Both the position numbers and the translations under genes were made by a program. 5,378 nt of DNA from Microcystis aeruginosa W13-11. Its GTDB lineage: Bacteria; Cyanobacteriota; Cyanobacteriia; Cyanobacteriales; Microcystaceae. The stretch is taken from assembly GCA_009995705.1 (NCBI GenBank), contig JAADBR010000211.1:1-5378 (forward strand). Direction: 5' to 3'. Below, piece after piece: positions 1 through 4,828 of this stretch (its first letter is position 1; each line of letters opens with the position of its first letter). Below the pieces are notes generated by a model. The model saw only the letters and a program-made list of their open reading frames with translations. It did no database searches and was not told where the DNA came from.

Positions 1-280
1 TATATACTCACTTCTCTGCGATGCAGTCGCACTCGCGGGAGCGCATTTTGTAGCTTGCTTAAAGCTTTGTTTCTGTCTGTATCACTTGTTACTTTTTAAA
101 ATGAGAATTGCTGACGACGGATTGATCACCCATCCTTCTAACCCATCCTACAATGATTGATAAATTTTTTTTATCACCATAACCCTCTAGGGTATTCGGT
201 TTTTTCCTTCAATCTAATTTAAGTCTATCTGAATATTTAACCCAACCCACCCCCAGTCAGGGATGAGCTTTTAGATCAAC
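1..280. other. Region without a recognisable gene
   Basis: No convincing gene is visible here. Open stretches at the left edge exist on both strands but none has a ribosome binding site or a protein pattern I recognise. A short hairpin, TGCGA/TCGCA with a 5-nt loop (17-31), lies near the edge. An AT-rich palindrome, TGATAAA/TTTATCA around TTTTT (158-176), is followed by a small ACCCT/AGGGT hairpin (182-193) with a T6 run a few bases downstream. Together these could be a weak terminator for a rightward gene ending outside the window, but that is speculative. Confidence 0.4.
273..280 (+). repeat. Left 8-bp direct repeat, putative target duplication
   Basis: AGATCAAC is repeated exactly at 407-414 and brackets the MITE-like element between them. 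Confidence 0.55.
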
Positions 281-406
281 ACCGGGAGCATCTCATTTAT
301 GCAAATGAGTAATTATACTTATCCATAAAACTGGTTTCTAGCAAGGCTTTCAAAATAGCTTGACATAAACACCTGATTTAGGGGTTACAAAGGTGAGATG
401 CTCCCC
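281..406. mobile_element. MITE-like non-coding element with GGGAGCATCTCA ends
   Basis: A 126-bp AT-rich segment is bounded by perfect 12-bp inverted repeats, GGGAGCATCTCA (284-295) and TGAGATGCTCCC (394-405). The similarity extends imperfectly inwards to about 17 of 21 positions. Just outside lies the 8-bp direct repeat AGATCAAC (273-280 and 407-414), as expected of a target duplication, although 3 nt on the left and 1 nt on the right separate it from the inverted repeats. The left end also forms its own hairpin, CTCATTT-ATGC-AAATGAG (292-309). No open frame fits inside, so it would have to be moved in trans by a transposase sharing these ends. I do not know the parent family. Being a decayed IS1-family derivative is one possibility, since IS1 elements also make 8-9 bp duplications. 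Confidence 0.7.
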
Positions 407-414
407 AGATCAAC
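407..414 (+). repeat. Right 8-bp direct repeat, putative target duplication
   Basis: AGATCAAC matches 273-280 exactly. It is the right partner of the putative target duplication of the MITE-like element. Confidence 0.55.
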
Positions 415-443
415 CCAACACCAAACACCAAACAATTAATTGA

Positions 444-932
444 ATTGATAAACTCTTGCTCGAACGAATTTCCTTACGAGGAATTGCCAGAGTAACAGGG
501 GTAAGTTGGTCATGGTTACAAAACTATGTCAACAATAAACTGGCGGCTGTCCCCCGTCAAATAAAGGTTTCGGACAAACCAAAAGGTAAATTGGTTATAG
601 AATGTGATGAGATGTGGTCTTTTGTTTTTTCTAAGACAATAAAGGTTTATATTTGGCTGGCAATTGATATTGGGCTAGGCCGACCAGGCGTTTACCGACA
701 ATGTGCGGTTGCTTACACAGACTTTTGGGAGTCATATTAGACAGTAATTCCCAGTAAACGTCATCGACCGGTCGGGAAAGAAACTGGTCAAACTAATCCT
801 ATTGAAAGATTAAATAATACCTTTCCACAAAGGATTTCTCGGCTAGTGAGAGAGAGTCTATCTTTCTCTAAAAAAATGGAGAATCAGGTTGGAGCTGTTT
901 GGTATTTTATCCATGACTACAATGCACAGCAA
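444..932 (+). pseudogene. Broken IS1-family transposase (5'-truncated, deleted, stop codon)
   Basis: This is a remnant of an IS1-family DDE transposase. The reading frame opens after a TGA at 441-443, so the N-terminal zinc-finger part normally found in cyanobacterial members is missing. What remains starts with a helix-turn-helix region (LLERISLRGIARVTGVSWSW), then the first catalytic block ECDEMWSF (Asp codon 606-608). The next part runs directly from LAID to GVYRQCAVAYTDFW (second Asp in TDFW). Family members carry roughly 25 more residues between these blocks, so I infer an in-frame deletion near 666-690. A TAG at 738-740 interrupts the frame. The same frame then continues with RHRPVGKETGQTNPIERLNN, where the conserved His before the Glu block is Pro, and with WYFIHDYNA near the end. 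Recognisable similarity fades after about 932. The gene cannot make an active enzyme. The family call is from remembered motifs, not a search. Confidence 0.8.
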
Positions 933-996
933 AGCAAAGGATTAAGCCGCCATCACTACTACCGAATCACCACCTCCATTTCGGGCTGTCTGTCGG

Positions 997-1010
997 TTTT
1001 CTATCGAAAA
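997..1010 (-). terminator. Weak hairpin downstream of mazF
   Basis: TTTTC (997-1001) and GAAAA (1006-1010) pair around a 4-nt loop just past the mazF stop, in an AT-rich context. The stem has five base pairs, four of them A-T, so it is at best a weak terminator for the leftward operon. Confidence 0.2.
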
Positions 1011-1018
1011 AATAGTTC

Positions 1019-1357
1019 TCACCCGATAATCACGCTTAAGGTTGCGACCACGCGGTTGACAAACTCGAATGGTAGAACCTCTCCGGTTGTTTTCCACCAG
1101 CGAGTATTAAGATCAACCGTTCTCACCTGCTCGGCTATTACCGAGCCGCGAACCGCAAAACCTTCGGGAATAGGGATCATTGTTTTGATCCCCGGCTTGA
1201 TCGTGCTTGTTATGGGACTCACCACGACGATTCCTTTCCGGTCAGCATTAAATTTCCCGTGACTCAGCACCAGACAGGGACGCGCATCTCCTGATTGCTC
1301 TCTTCCACTTGTCGGGTTCAAATTGATTCTGATTACCTCTCCCCGTCGAATATTCAT
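1019..1357 (-). CDS. mazF: MazF/PemK-family mRNA endoribonuclease toxin
   Basis: This encodes a 112-aa protein of normal MazF length. MazF toxins are sequence-specific, ribosome-independent endoribonucleases that cleave mRNA and stop growth when their antitoxin is degraded. Visible family blocks are the N-terminal strand RRGEVIRINLNPTSG, the EQSGDARPCLVLS motif with Arg26 (equivalent to the catalytic Arg of Bacillus MazF), VVVSPITS with Thr50 near the catalytic Thr position, and GSVIAEQVRTVD in the second half. The start at 1357 is favoured by AAGGAG five nt upstream (1363-1368) and by the 4-nt ATGA overlap with the stop of the antitoxin gene, implying translational coupling. The frame is complete and all key residues are present, so the toxin is probably functional. 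Its cleavage site cannot be read from the sequence. Confidence 0.93.
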   Translation of the reverse strand: MNIRRGEVIRINLNPTSGREQSGDARPCLVLSHGKFNADRKGIVVVSPITSTIKPGIKTMIPIPEGFAVRGSVIAEQVRTVDLNTRWWKTTGEVLPFEFVNRVVATLSVIIG

Positions 1358-1605
1358 ATCATCTCCTTACCACCTGGCCCGCTTTCAACGAAATCGAGTA
1401 TATCTTCTGGATACTGAAAGTCTTCTGGAATGCTGGCCAATAGCTGATCGAGCGTTGGATTGCATGGCTTCTTGGTAATCACAAGAGCGTCCTTTGATTC
1501 CGTGAGTTCAACAATTGAATTCTCGTTGAGTCCGAAGCTTTCAGCGATCTTGTGGGGAATTCGGAATCCAAGACTATTTCCCCATTTTTTTAGTTCGATA
1601 TCCAT
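1354..1605 (-). CDS. mazE: MazE-family antitoxin (AbrB-type DNA-binding domain)
   Basis: This encodes an 83-aa antitoxin for the MazF encoded immediately downstream. Residues 1-45 match the swapped-hairpin AbrB/MazE DNA-binding domain: MDIELKKWGNSLGFRIP, with the hallmark WGNS at 8-11 and R15-I16-P17, followed by LNENSIVELTESKDALVI. Residues about 50-83 (LDQLLASIPEDFQYPEDIL and an acidic-then-glycine tail) form the flexible acidic C-terminus that in MazE proteins wraps around and inhibits MazF. The frame is open to 1743, but the family motif begins at the ATG at 1605, which has GGGG about nine nt upstream. An in-frame ATG at 1620 would add five residues and abuts the palindrome. Anything longer would be translated through the operator and is unlikely. 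The gene overlaps mazF by 4 nt. MazE-MazF complexes typically repress their own promoter, consistent with the palindrome at 1621-1649. Confidence 0.92.
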   Translation of the reverse strand: MDIELKKWGNSLGFRIPHKIAESFGLNENSIVELTESKDALVITKKPCNPTLDQLLASIPEDFQYPEDILDFVESGPGGKEMI

Positions 1606-1620
1606 GATGACAATCCCCAT

Positions 1621-1649
1621 TATATTATTATACATTGTATAATAATATA
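1621..1649 (-). promoter_or_regulatory. Perfect 29-bp palindrome, likely MazE/MazEF operator
   Basis: Arms TATATTATTATACA (1621-1634) and TGTATAATAATATA (1636-1649) are perfect complements around one central base. The site lies 15 nt upstream of the mazE ATG and contains several TATAAT-like hexamers suitable as a -10 element, so a bound repressor would block the promoter. AbrB-type antitoxins bind palindromes of this kind and autoregulate. The operator role is inferred from position and symmetry. I see no clear -35 box. Confidence 0.75.
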
Positions 1650-1650
1650 G

Positions 1651-1896
1651 TATAGCGCACCTAATTATCTCTGTTTCGATAAGACAAAGGGATTGGAATG
1701 TTTTCCCGATCGAGAGAAGGATGTTGAACGAATCGTTGAACAAGAAATGAGAACGGTAATCGAGGAGGTGACGGCGGCGGTTGCCGGTCTCAACGGGGAA
1801 ATTTAAACCCTGAAACGGTTAATCGATCGAGAGGATACAGAAGAAGATTCGGGAATGTCCCGCTCGACCCTAGCGCCGATTTTCGAGGATTTTTGA
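1651..1896 (+). pseudogene. Unrecognised C-terminal protein remnant with one internal stop
   Basis: One frame reads through 1651-1896 except for a TAA at 1804-1806. Before the stop it gives a charged, probably helical peptide including ECFPDREKDVERIVEQEMR and TVIEEVTAAVAGLNGEI. After it comes TLKRLIDREDTEEDSGMSRS and an ending in LAPIFEDF, closed by TGA. A single C-to-T change (CAA to TAA) would restore one coiled-coil-like C-terminus. There is no start codon or ribosome binding site at the 5' end, which runs into the mazEF operator. It is probably the tail of an older gene truncated when mazEF or another element arrived. I do not recognise the family. Confidence 0.4.
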
Positions 1897-1942
1897 GAAC
1901 CGTTCATTCTCTCGTCGGTTGCGATCGCTTTCTTTAACTTAA

Positions 1943-2066
1943 TTGGCTAAAACTATTGAAGCGATTAAGATTATCAAGTTTGCGGGGATAGGGTCAACTA
2001 GAATTGCTGAATTTTCGCTTAGATGCCACTACTCGTACTTCTATCTTAAAATTAGCTGGTGAAGGA
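1943..2066 (+). pseudogene. Frameshifted transposase-like helix-turn-helix remnant
   Basis: Two overlapping frames together read like a helix-turn-helix segment. The first gives LAKTIEAIKIIKFAGIGSTR followed by IAE (1943-2011), and a frame offset by one base gives LLNFRLDATTRTSILKLAGE followed by Gly (2004-2066) and a TAA. The joined peptide resembles N-terminal DNA-binding regions of IS1-like and related transposases, which end in a similar block before a cysteine. Only about 40 residues remain and one frameshift near 2005-2015 is needed, so this is a suggestion from pattern rather than a firm family call. Confidence 0.35.
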
Positions 2067-2143
2067 TAAGAGACTTGCGCTTTGATAATGCACCTTTTGT
2101 GCGATCGCAGTTCGCTCCTACATTGTGGACAAAATCCGTTACT

Positions 2144-2169
2144 GGAGGGGCGCAAAGCTTGCGCCCTCC
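2144..2169. repeat. GC-rich stem-loop
   Basis: GGAGGGGCGCAA (2144-2155) pairs with TTGCGCCCTCC (2159-2169) around a 3-nt loop, with one bulged G. This is a strong hairpin, but no T-run follows on either strand, so it is not a classic terminator. A second small hairpin, GATCAG/CTGATC with a 5-nt loop, follows at 2174-2190. This looks like a dispersed, repeat-type stem-loop common in intergenic DNA of IS-rich cyanobacteria. Confidence 0.6.
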
Positions 2170-2193
2170 GATCGATCAGGTTTGCTGATCACC

Positions 2194-2445
2194 CTAAGTA
2201 GGGGGAGAGCCTTCGAGAGCCACCACAGCTAAGGGACTTGCGCGCAAGTCCCTAATGCCTCTTTCTAGTTCTTTAATTCCTTTACGAATAGTAGTTCGAT
2301 TTCAGCCTAACTCCCGTGCAGCAAGGGTTTGTCCTCCATAGCCTAATTCTAGGACTGTTTGCGCCATGAATCTTCTTTTAGCTGCACCTTTTAATTGAAG
2401 TGCAGTTTCACTGAGCAATTTCTTGAGGGAATCAGTTAATTCCAT
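2194..2445 (-). pseudogene. ISAzo13-family transposase N-terminal remnant
   Basis: This is the start of an ISAzo13-family transposase, read leftward from an ATG at 2445. Its first 47 codons include MELTDSLKKLLSETALQLKG and RRFMAQTVLELGYGGQTLAA followed by RELG. A TGA (2302-2304) stands where the family has Trp (LGW), so TGG to TGA is the likely lesion. The frame then resumes as NRTTIRKGIKELERGI, the helix-turn-helix block shared with the copy at 4938. At 2256 it runs into the TAA-flanked GGGACTTGCG palindrome, where similarity stops. The remaining codons to the TAG at 2194-2196 are non-homologous read-through. The catalytic domain is absent. The family is assigned by the conserved RRF...GG...RELGW...TIRKG.KEL pattern and by comparison with the second copy in this window. 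Confidence 0.75.
2234..2253. repeat. Perfect 20-bp palindrome, two fused IS ends
   Basis: GGGACTTGCG is joined directly to its own reverse complement and flanked on both sides by TAA (2231-2233 and 2254-2256). The same 10-mer, preceded by TTA, marks the left end of the ISAzo13-family element at 4829. The site therefore looks like two terminal inverted repeats left head to head after loss of the interior, with a possible 3-bp target duplication. Confidence 0.6.
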
Positions 2446-2454
2446 ATATACTTA

Positions 2455-2548
2455 TAGCGGTATGCAGTCGAATGAGGTATAGTGCAACAAGCTATAAGTC
2501 AGTCTAGGCAAGACGATGGTCTGTATCTCACTCAAGCGAATACCGCTA
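2455..2548. mobile_element. MITE-like element, TAGCGGTAT ends, TA-flanked
   Basis: TTATAGCGGTAT (2452-2463) and ATACCGCTATAA (2540-2551) are perfect inverted repeats. The symmetry continues imperfectly for about 19 more bases, with 12 of 19 matching, including TGAG and TA.AG positions. If the outer TA (2453-2454 and 2549-2550) is the duplicated target, the element is 94 bp and starts with TAGCGG. TA duplication is the signature of IS630/Tc1-mariner-type mobility. There is no coding capacity. It lies immediately upstream of the ATG of the broken ISAzo13 transposase and downstream of the lipoprotein gene. Confidence 0.75.
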
Positions 2549-2604
2549 TAAAAAGAAAAACTTGATTAATAATGTACAGGATTAATTCTACTACAAAATT
2601 GGAA

Positions 2605-2633
2605 GGAGGGGGCAACCATCGACCCCTACCTCC
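2605..2633 (-). terminator. Possible terminator of the lipoprotein operon
   Basis: On the minus strand GGAGG-TA-GGG pairs with CCC-CCTCC around a loop of about ten bases, with a 2-nt bulge. It starts roughly 70 nt after the lipoprotein stop and is followed by TTCCAATTTTG, a poor U-tract. It is placed correctly for the leftward operon but imperfect. Confidence 0.35.
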
Positions 2634-2702
2634 CACACTCCGAGAATGATTATTATTCTTGAGAATGAATAGTTTATTTTTTGGAAGTCCCTTAAGCTGT
2701 CG

Positions 2703-3572
2703 TTATCTTACTGAGGTTCCATTAGGATTTACTTTCTGCATTTTGACATATCCTCGACTTCTATTTTTATCGATAGCTTCCCCTTTTAGAATATCTCCAG
2801 TCGAGTTCAATGTTAGCTCAAATGTATCTAAGTAATATCCATCTGCCCTGCTGCCGTCGAGTTTAGTTACACTTATTCCATTTAGTACAATCTTGTTTTG
2901 AGGGAGAAGTTCAAGTTTCATTACTTCTCGATAGCCTTCGTGTATGAGGATGACATTTAAATCCGAATTTTCTCGCTTGATTGTGAGGCGAGAGTTGGAG
3001 GAGTTAAACGCCGAGCCATACCACTCACCAATTATGGCTTTTTCAAGGGCTTCTTTTTCTGATTCAATCTGCTTCTTCACTTCGGCAAGAAATTCCTCTT
3101 CTTCAGGGGAGTTTCTGAGAACTGTTTTGCCCTGGAAATAGCTGCGTGGTTCTCCTAGTTCAGAGAATGGTTTGTTATCAAATTGTAATTCTGTTTTCCA
3201 AGAATCCATAAAAGGTTGCGACACAGCAAATCCGTAAAGTTCTAAGGTTTTGCCGTTTTTTTCGACTAAGTTGATAAAAGTTATGTCTCTCTGTCTTTCC
3301 CAATCAACAGAGTCTAACCGCTCGGCAGAAGTAAAGGTGTCTTCTTTCAACTTGAGTGCTGCTTTGAACCGAGATTGAATGACTGGGTTGGTTCTAGTTC
3401 CCAGATTTTCTCGATTATCTATGCTCAAAGATGTAACTTCCAAATAAGGTGGAACAGCCCCTTGTAGAGAGGTTTTGATGTCTGCATTCTTAGGAGCAAA
3501 CTGACTACAACCCGCTATTATCACTATGGATATAATGGGGGCAGTGGGGAAAACTGATTTGTGCCAATTCAT
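2703..3572 (-). CDS. Uncharacterised lipoprotein with coiled coil and beta-rich C-terminus
   Basis: This encodes a 289-aa predicted lipoprotein. Residues 1-21 form a short signal peptide with a hydrophobic core (VFPTAPIISIVIIAGC), and the lipobox IAGC makes Cys22 the likely lipidated residue. Residues about 30-150 form a mixed domain (TSLQGAVPPYLEVTSLSIDN, RFKAALKLKEDTF, ITFINLVEKNGKTLELYGF). Residues 156-180 are a highly charged helix (SPEEEEFLAEVKKQIESEKE) likely to be a coiled coil. Residues 181-280 begin IIGEWYGSAF and continue as alternating short strands, like lipocalin-type or other small beta-barrel domains that start with a GxW motif. The start is the only Met placing the signal peptide correctly. 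No Shine-Dalgarno is evident, and the ATG lies 3 nt after the upstream membrane-protein stop, so coupled translation is likely. I cannot name the family. A role in the envelope, perhaps sensing or binding a lipid-like ligand with its partner, is only inference. Confidence 0.85.
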   Translation of the reverse strand: MNWHKSVFPTAPIISIVIIAGCSQFAPKNADIKTSLQGAVPPYLEVTSLSIDNRENLGTRTNPVIQSRFKAALKLKEDTFTSAERLDSVDWERQRDITFINLVEKNGKTLELYGFAVSQPFMDSWKTELQFDNKPFSELGEPRSYFQGKTVLRNSPEEEEFLAEVKKQIESEKEALEKAIIGEWYGSAFNSSNSRLTIKRENSDLNVILIHEGYREVMKLELLPQNKIVLNGISVTKLDGSRADGYYLDTFELTLNSTGDILKGEAIDKNRSRGYVKMQKVNPNGTSVR

Positions 3573-3575
3573 AAA

Positions 3576-4271
3576 TTATGAGCTTAGATAGTTAAATAGT
3601 GATGTGCTAACATATGCAACAATTACAGTTAGGGTTGTTGTGAGGATTAGGGACTGTTTGGTTGAAACCATTAAAACATTCAGCAATGAGGCATTTAGGA
3701 TTAGTATGGTCATGGTAAGGCAAGATAAACCAGCTAGGATAATAACTGTCTTATTGATGCCAAAGATTGCAAAAATAATTATGCCAATGGAAATTGGGAA
3801 AAAGGTAATGCCAGTAGTTAGGGTAAACTGGCGCCAATTGCCTCGTGTCTTAAAAAGTGACTTGGCAATTAGTAAAGTAATAACTAATGACAAAGGCGGC
3901 ACTACTGAACAAATAATGAGCTTTAAGTGTTCCCAAAAATCGAAATAGAAAAAAAACTTTGTCATGATCATCCATGAGCAAATTACAAAAACAGAACATA
4001 AAGCAATTCCTGCTTTGAAAGAACGTGCATTTCCTAAAGTAGATATGGCACTTTGTTGACCATTGCTTGGATCTGATGTCAACTTTTTAAGGACAAAGAA
4101 GGCATCACCTATGGTCTCTTTTAAGGTTTCTAAAACCGGAGGTAGTCTCTCGCTAGAGTGGCTCTCATAGCTTATCTGTTCTAGAGGGGGAGTTAATTGC
4201 CTTTGTTCATTGTTTTGCTCTTGGCTTTGTTGATTTTCGTTCCCGTCATCGTGATCCTTATTTTCAGTCAT
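3576..4271 (-). CDS. Uncharacterised five-helix membrane protein, polar N-terminus
   Basis: This encodes a 231-aa predicted inner-membrane protein. The start at 4271 (MTENKDHDDGNENQ) is chosen because AAGGAGGT (4276-4283) sits four nt upstream. An in-frame ATG at 4295 would place that ribosome site inside the gene. Residues 1-45 are low-complexity and rich in Gln, Asn and Glu, and probably disordered. Residues 46-65 (LPPVLETLKETIGDAFFVLK) may be an amphipathic helix at the membrane surface. Five hydrophobic segments follow at about 86-105, 116-138, 149-172, 175-200 and 206-228, each without buried charges. A soluble N-terminus plus five helices resembles Yip1-domain topology, but I see no diagnostic motif and do not assign the family. 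It is first in a two-gene leftward unit with the lipoprotein 3 nt downstream, which suggests the products work together at the envelope. No clear promoter could be picked upstream. Confidence 0.85.
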   Translation of the reverse strand: MTENKDHDDGNENQQSQEQNNEQRQLTPPLEQISYESHSSERLPPVLETLKETIGDAFFVLKKLTSDPSNGQQSAISTLGNARSFKAGIALCSVFVICSWMIMTKFFFYFDFWEHLKLIICSVVPPLSLVITLLIAKSLFKTRGNWRQFTLTTGITFFPISIGIIIFAIFGINKTVIILAGLSCLTMTILILNASLLNVLMVSTKQSLILTTTLTVIVAYVSTSLFNYLSS

Positions 4272-4275
4272 TGTT

Positions 4276-4283
4276 ACCTCCTT
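4276..4283 (-). promoter_or_regulatory. Strong Shine-Dalgarno deciding the membrane-protein start
   Basis: The minus strand reads AAGGAGGT then AACA then ATG. This is a near-perfect ribosome binding site, which makes the ATG at 4271 preferable to the upstream in-frame ATG at 4295. Confidence 0.8.
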
Positions 4284-4295
4284 TTTTATGGGCAT

Positions 4296-4604
4296 AAATG
4301 AGAGCGAAGAAGATATTTGTTTGGAATTGCTCTAATTGTTTAAAATAACATCGCGAAACTCAATTTTTAGATGGTCTCGATAGCAAGGTAATCGCATGTT
4401 GATAAAGTTCTCAAATTCCGAGGAGTTAGGTCTAAAATTCGATGGCCAACTCAGGCTTTGACCTGCACAAGGCGACCGAATCTCTGGTTTTGCCAGTAAT
4501 TATGGCCTAACAAACCCCGAACTGAGCTTATCTACTCAGTTCCTTAAATTCCCAAAACTCCTCATCAACCACAAGATTAACATCTACCTCCCCTCTTTGT
4601 CAAA
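4296..4604. other. Intergenic region, possibly with old coding debris
   Basis: No supportable gene is present. On the minus strand the frame at 4332-4499 is open for 55 codons (including NSSEFENFINMRLPCYRDHL and KIEFRDVILNN) but has no start codon with a ribosome site. A second minus frame over the same bases is also partly open (LLGHNYWQNQRFGRLVQVKA). It could hold a degraded gene end. GAACTGAG (4519-4526) and CTCAGTTC (4535-4542) form an 8-bp hairpin with an 8-nt loop and no T-run. The promoter of the leftward membrane-protein/lipoprotein unit should lie here, but no clear -35/-10 pair stands out. Confidence 0.4.
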
Positions 4605-4828
4605 GTAACCGTTCAGGGGGGGAGAAGAGCGATCGCCAAAAAAGGGCATCAAAATCTGATAAACTAAGTGGCATGGAAGAGAAGTGTGTCAATCATAAGG
4701 AGCGGATCTCCCCGGAAGATTGGGAAAATACGACCACCAGTGTCAGGAAATTGGTGGAGGAGATGGTGATGCAAATAGAACAACAGGAGCAGAGGTTAAA
4801 GGAAGTCCTGACAGTTCAGGAACAGTTA
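4605..4828 (+). mobile_element. Left end of an IS66-family element, interrupted
   Basis: The segment starts with GTAACCGTTCAG (4605-4616). Terminal repeats of IS66-family elements characteristically begin GTAA, and a transposase start codon with the expected N-terminal pattern follows 68 nt inside. The element ends abruptly at 4828, where the ISAzo13-type terminus GGGACTTGCG begins. No right end is present, so the rest either lies beyond the inserted element or is lost. Confidence 0.6.
4673..4828 (+). pseudogene. IS66-family transposase, N-terminal fragment
   Basis: About 51 codons of an IS66-family (TnpC-type) transposase remain. The peptide RISPEDWENTTTSVRKLVEE followed by MVMQIEQQEQRLKEVLTVQE matches the family's typical start: an acidic (S)xEDWE box, xTxxSVxKLVEE, then a Gln/Glu-rich leucine-zipper helix. 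Family members continue with a zinc-finger-like and a DDE catalytic region over several hundred residues, all missing here. The last family codons are EQ-Leu at 4820-4828. The inserted element then supplies GTCVLINYHLD and a TAG. No ribosome site is obvious, and the fragment is not expected to function. The family call rests on the remembered motif and the GTAA terminus upstream. Confidence 0.6.

Noticed and set aside
101..160. Short frame MRIADDGLITHPSNPSYND
   Set aside because: It is 19 codons with no ribosome binding site and no context supporting expression.
846..1262. 138-codon open frame on the plus strand
   Set aside because: Its first part is the 3' piece of the broken IS1-family transposase. 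From about 1019 on it runs antisense through mazF, which is the real gene.
1460..1642. 60-codon plus-strand frame
   Set aside because: It is antisense to mazE and its operator, with no ribosome site.
1606..1743. N-terminal extension of mazE to 129 aa
   Set aside because: It would translate the palindromic operator, has no ribosome site, and precedes the conserved MazE start MDIELKKWGNS.
2234..2253. Reading the palindrome as a transcription terminator
   Set aside because: There is no T-run on either side, and the half-site matches an insertion-sequence terminus elsewhere in the window.
3604..3948. 114-codon plus-strand frame
   Set aside because: It is a shadow antisense to the hydrophobic codons of the membrane-protein gene. 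The minus frame has a strong ribosome site and clear membrane helices.
4332..4499. 55-codon minus-strand open stretch upstream of the membrane-protein gene
   Set aside because: It lacks a start codon with a ribosome site, and another minus-strand frame over the same bases is also partly open. It is kept only as possible debris in the intergenic entry.
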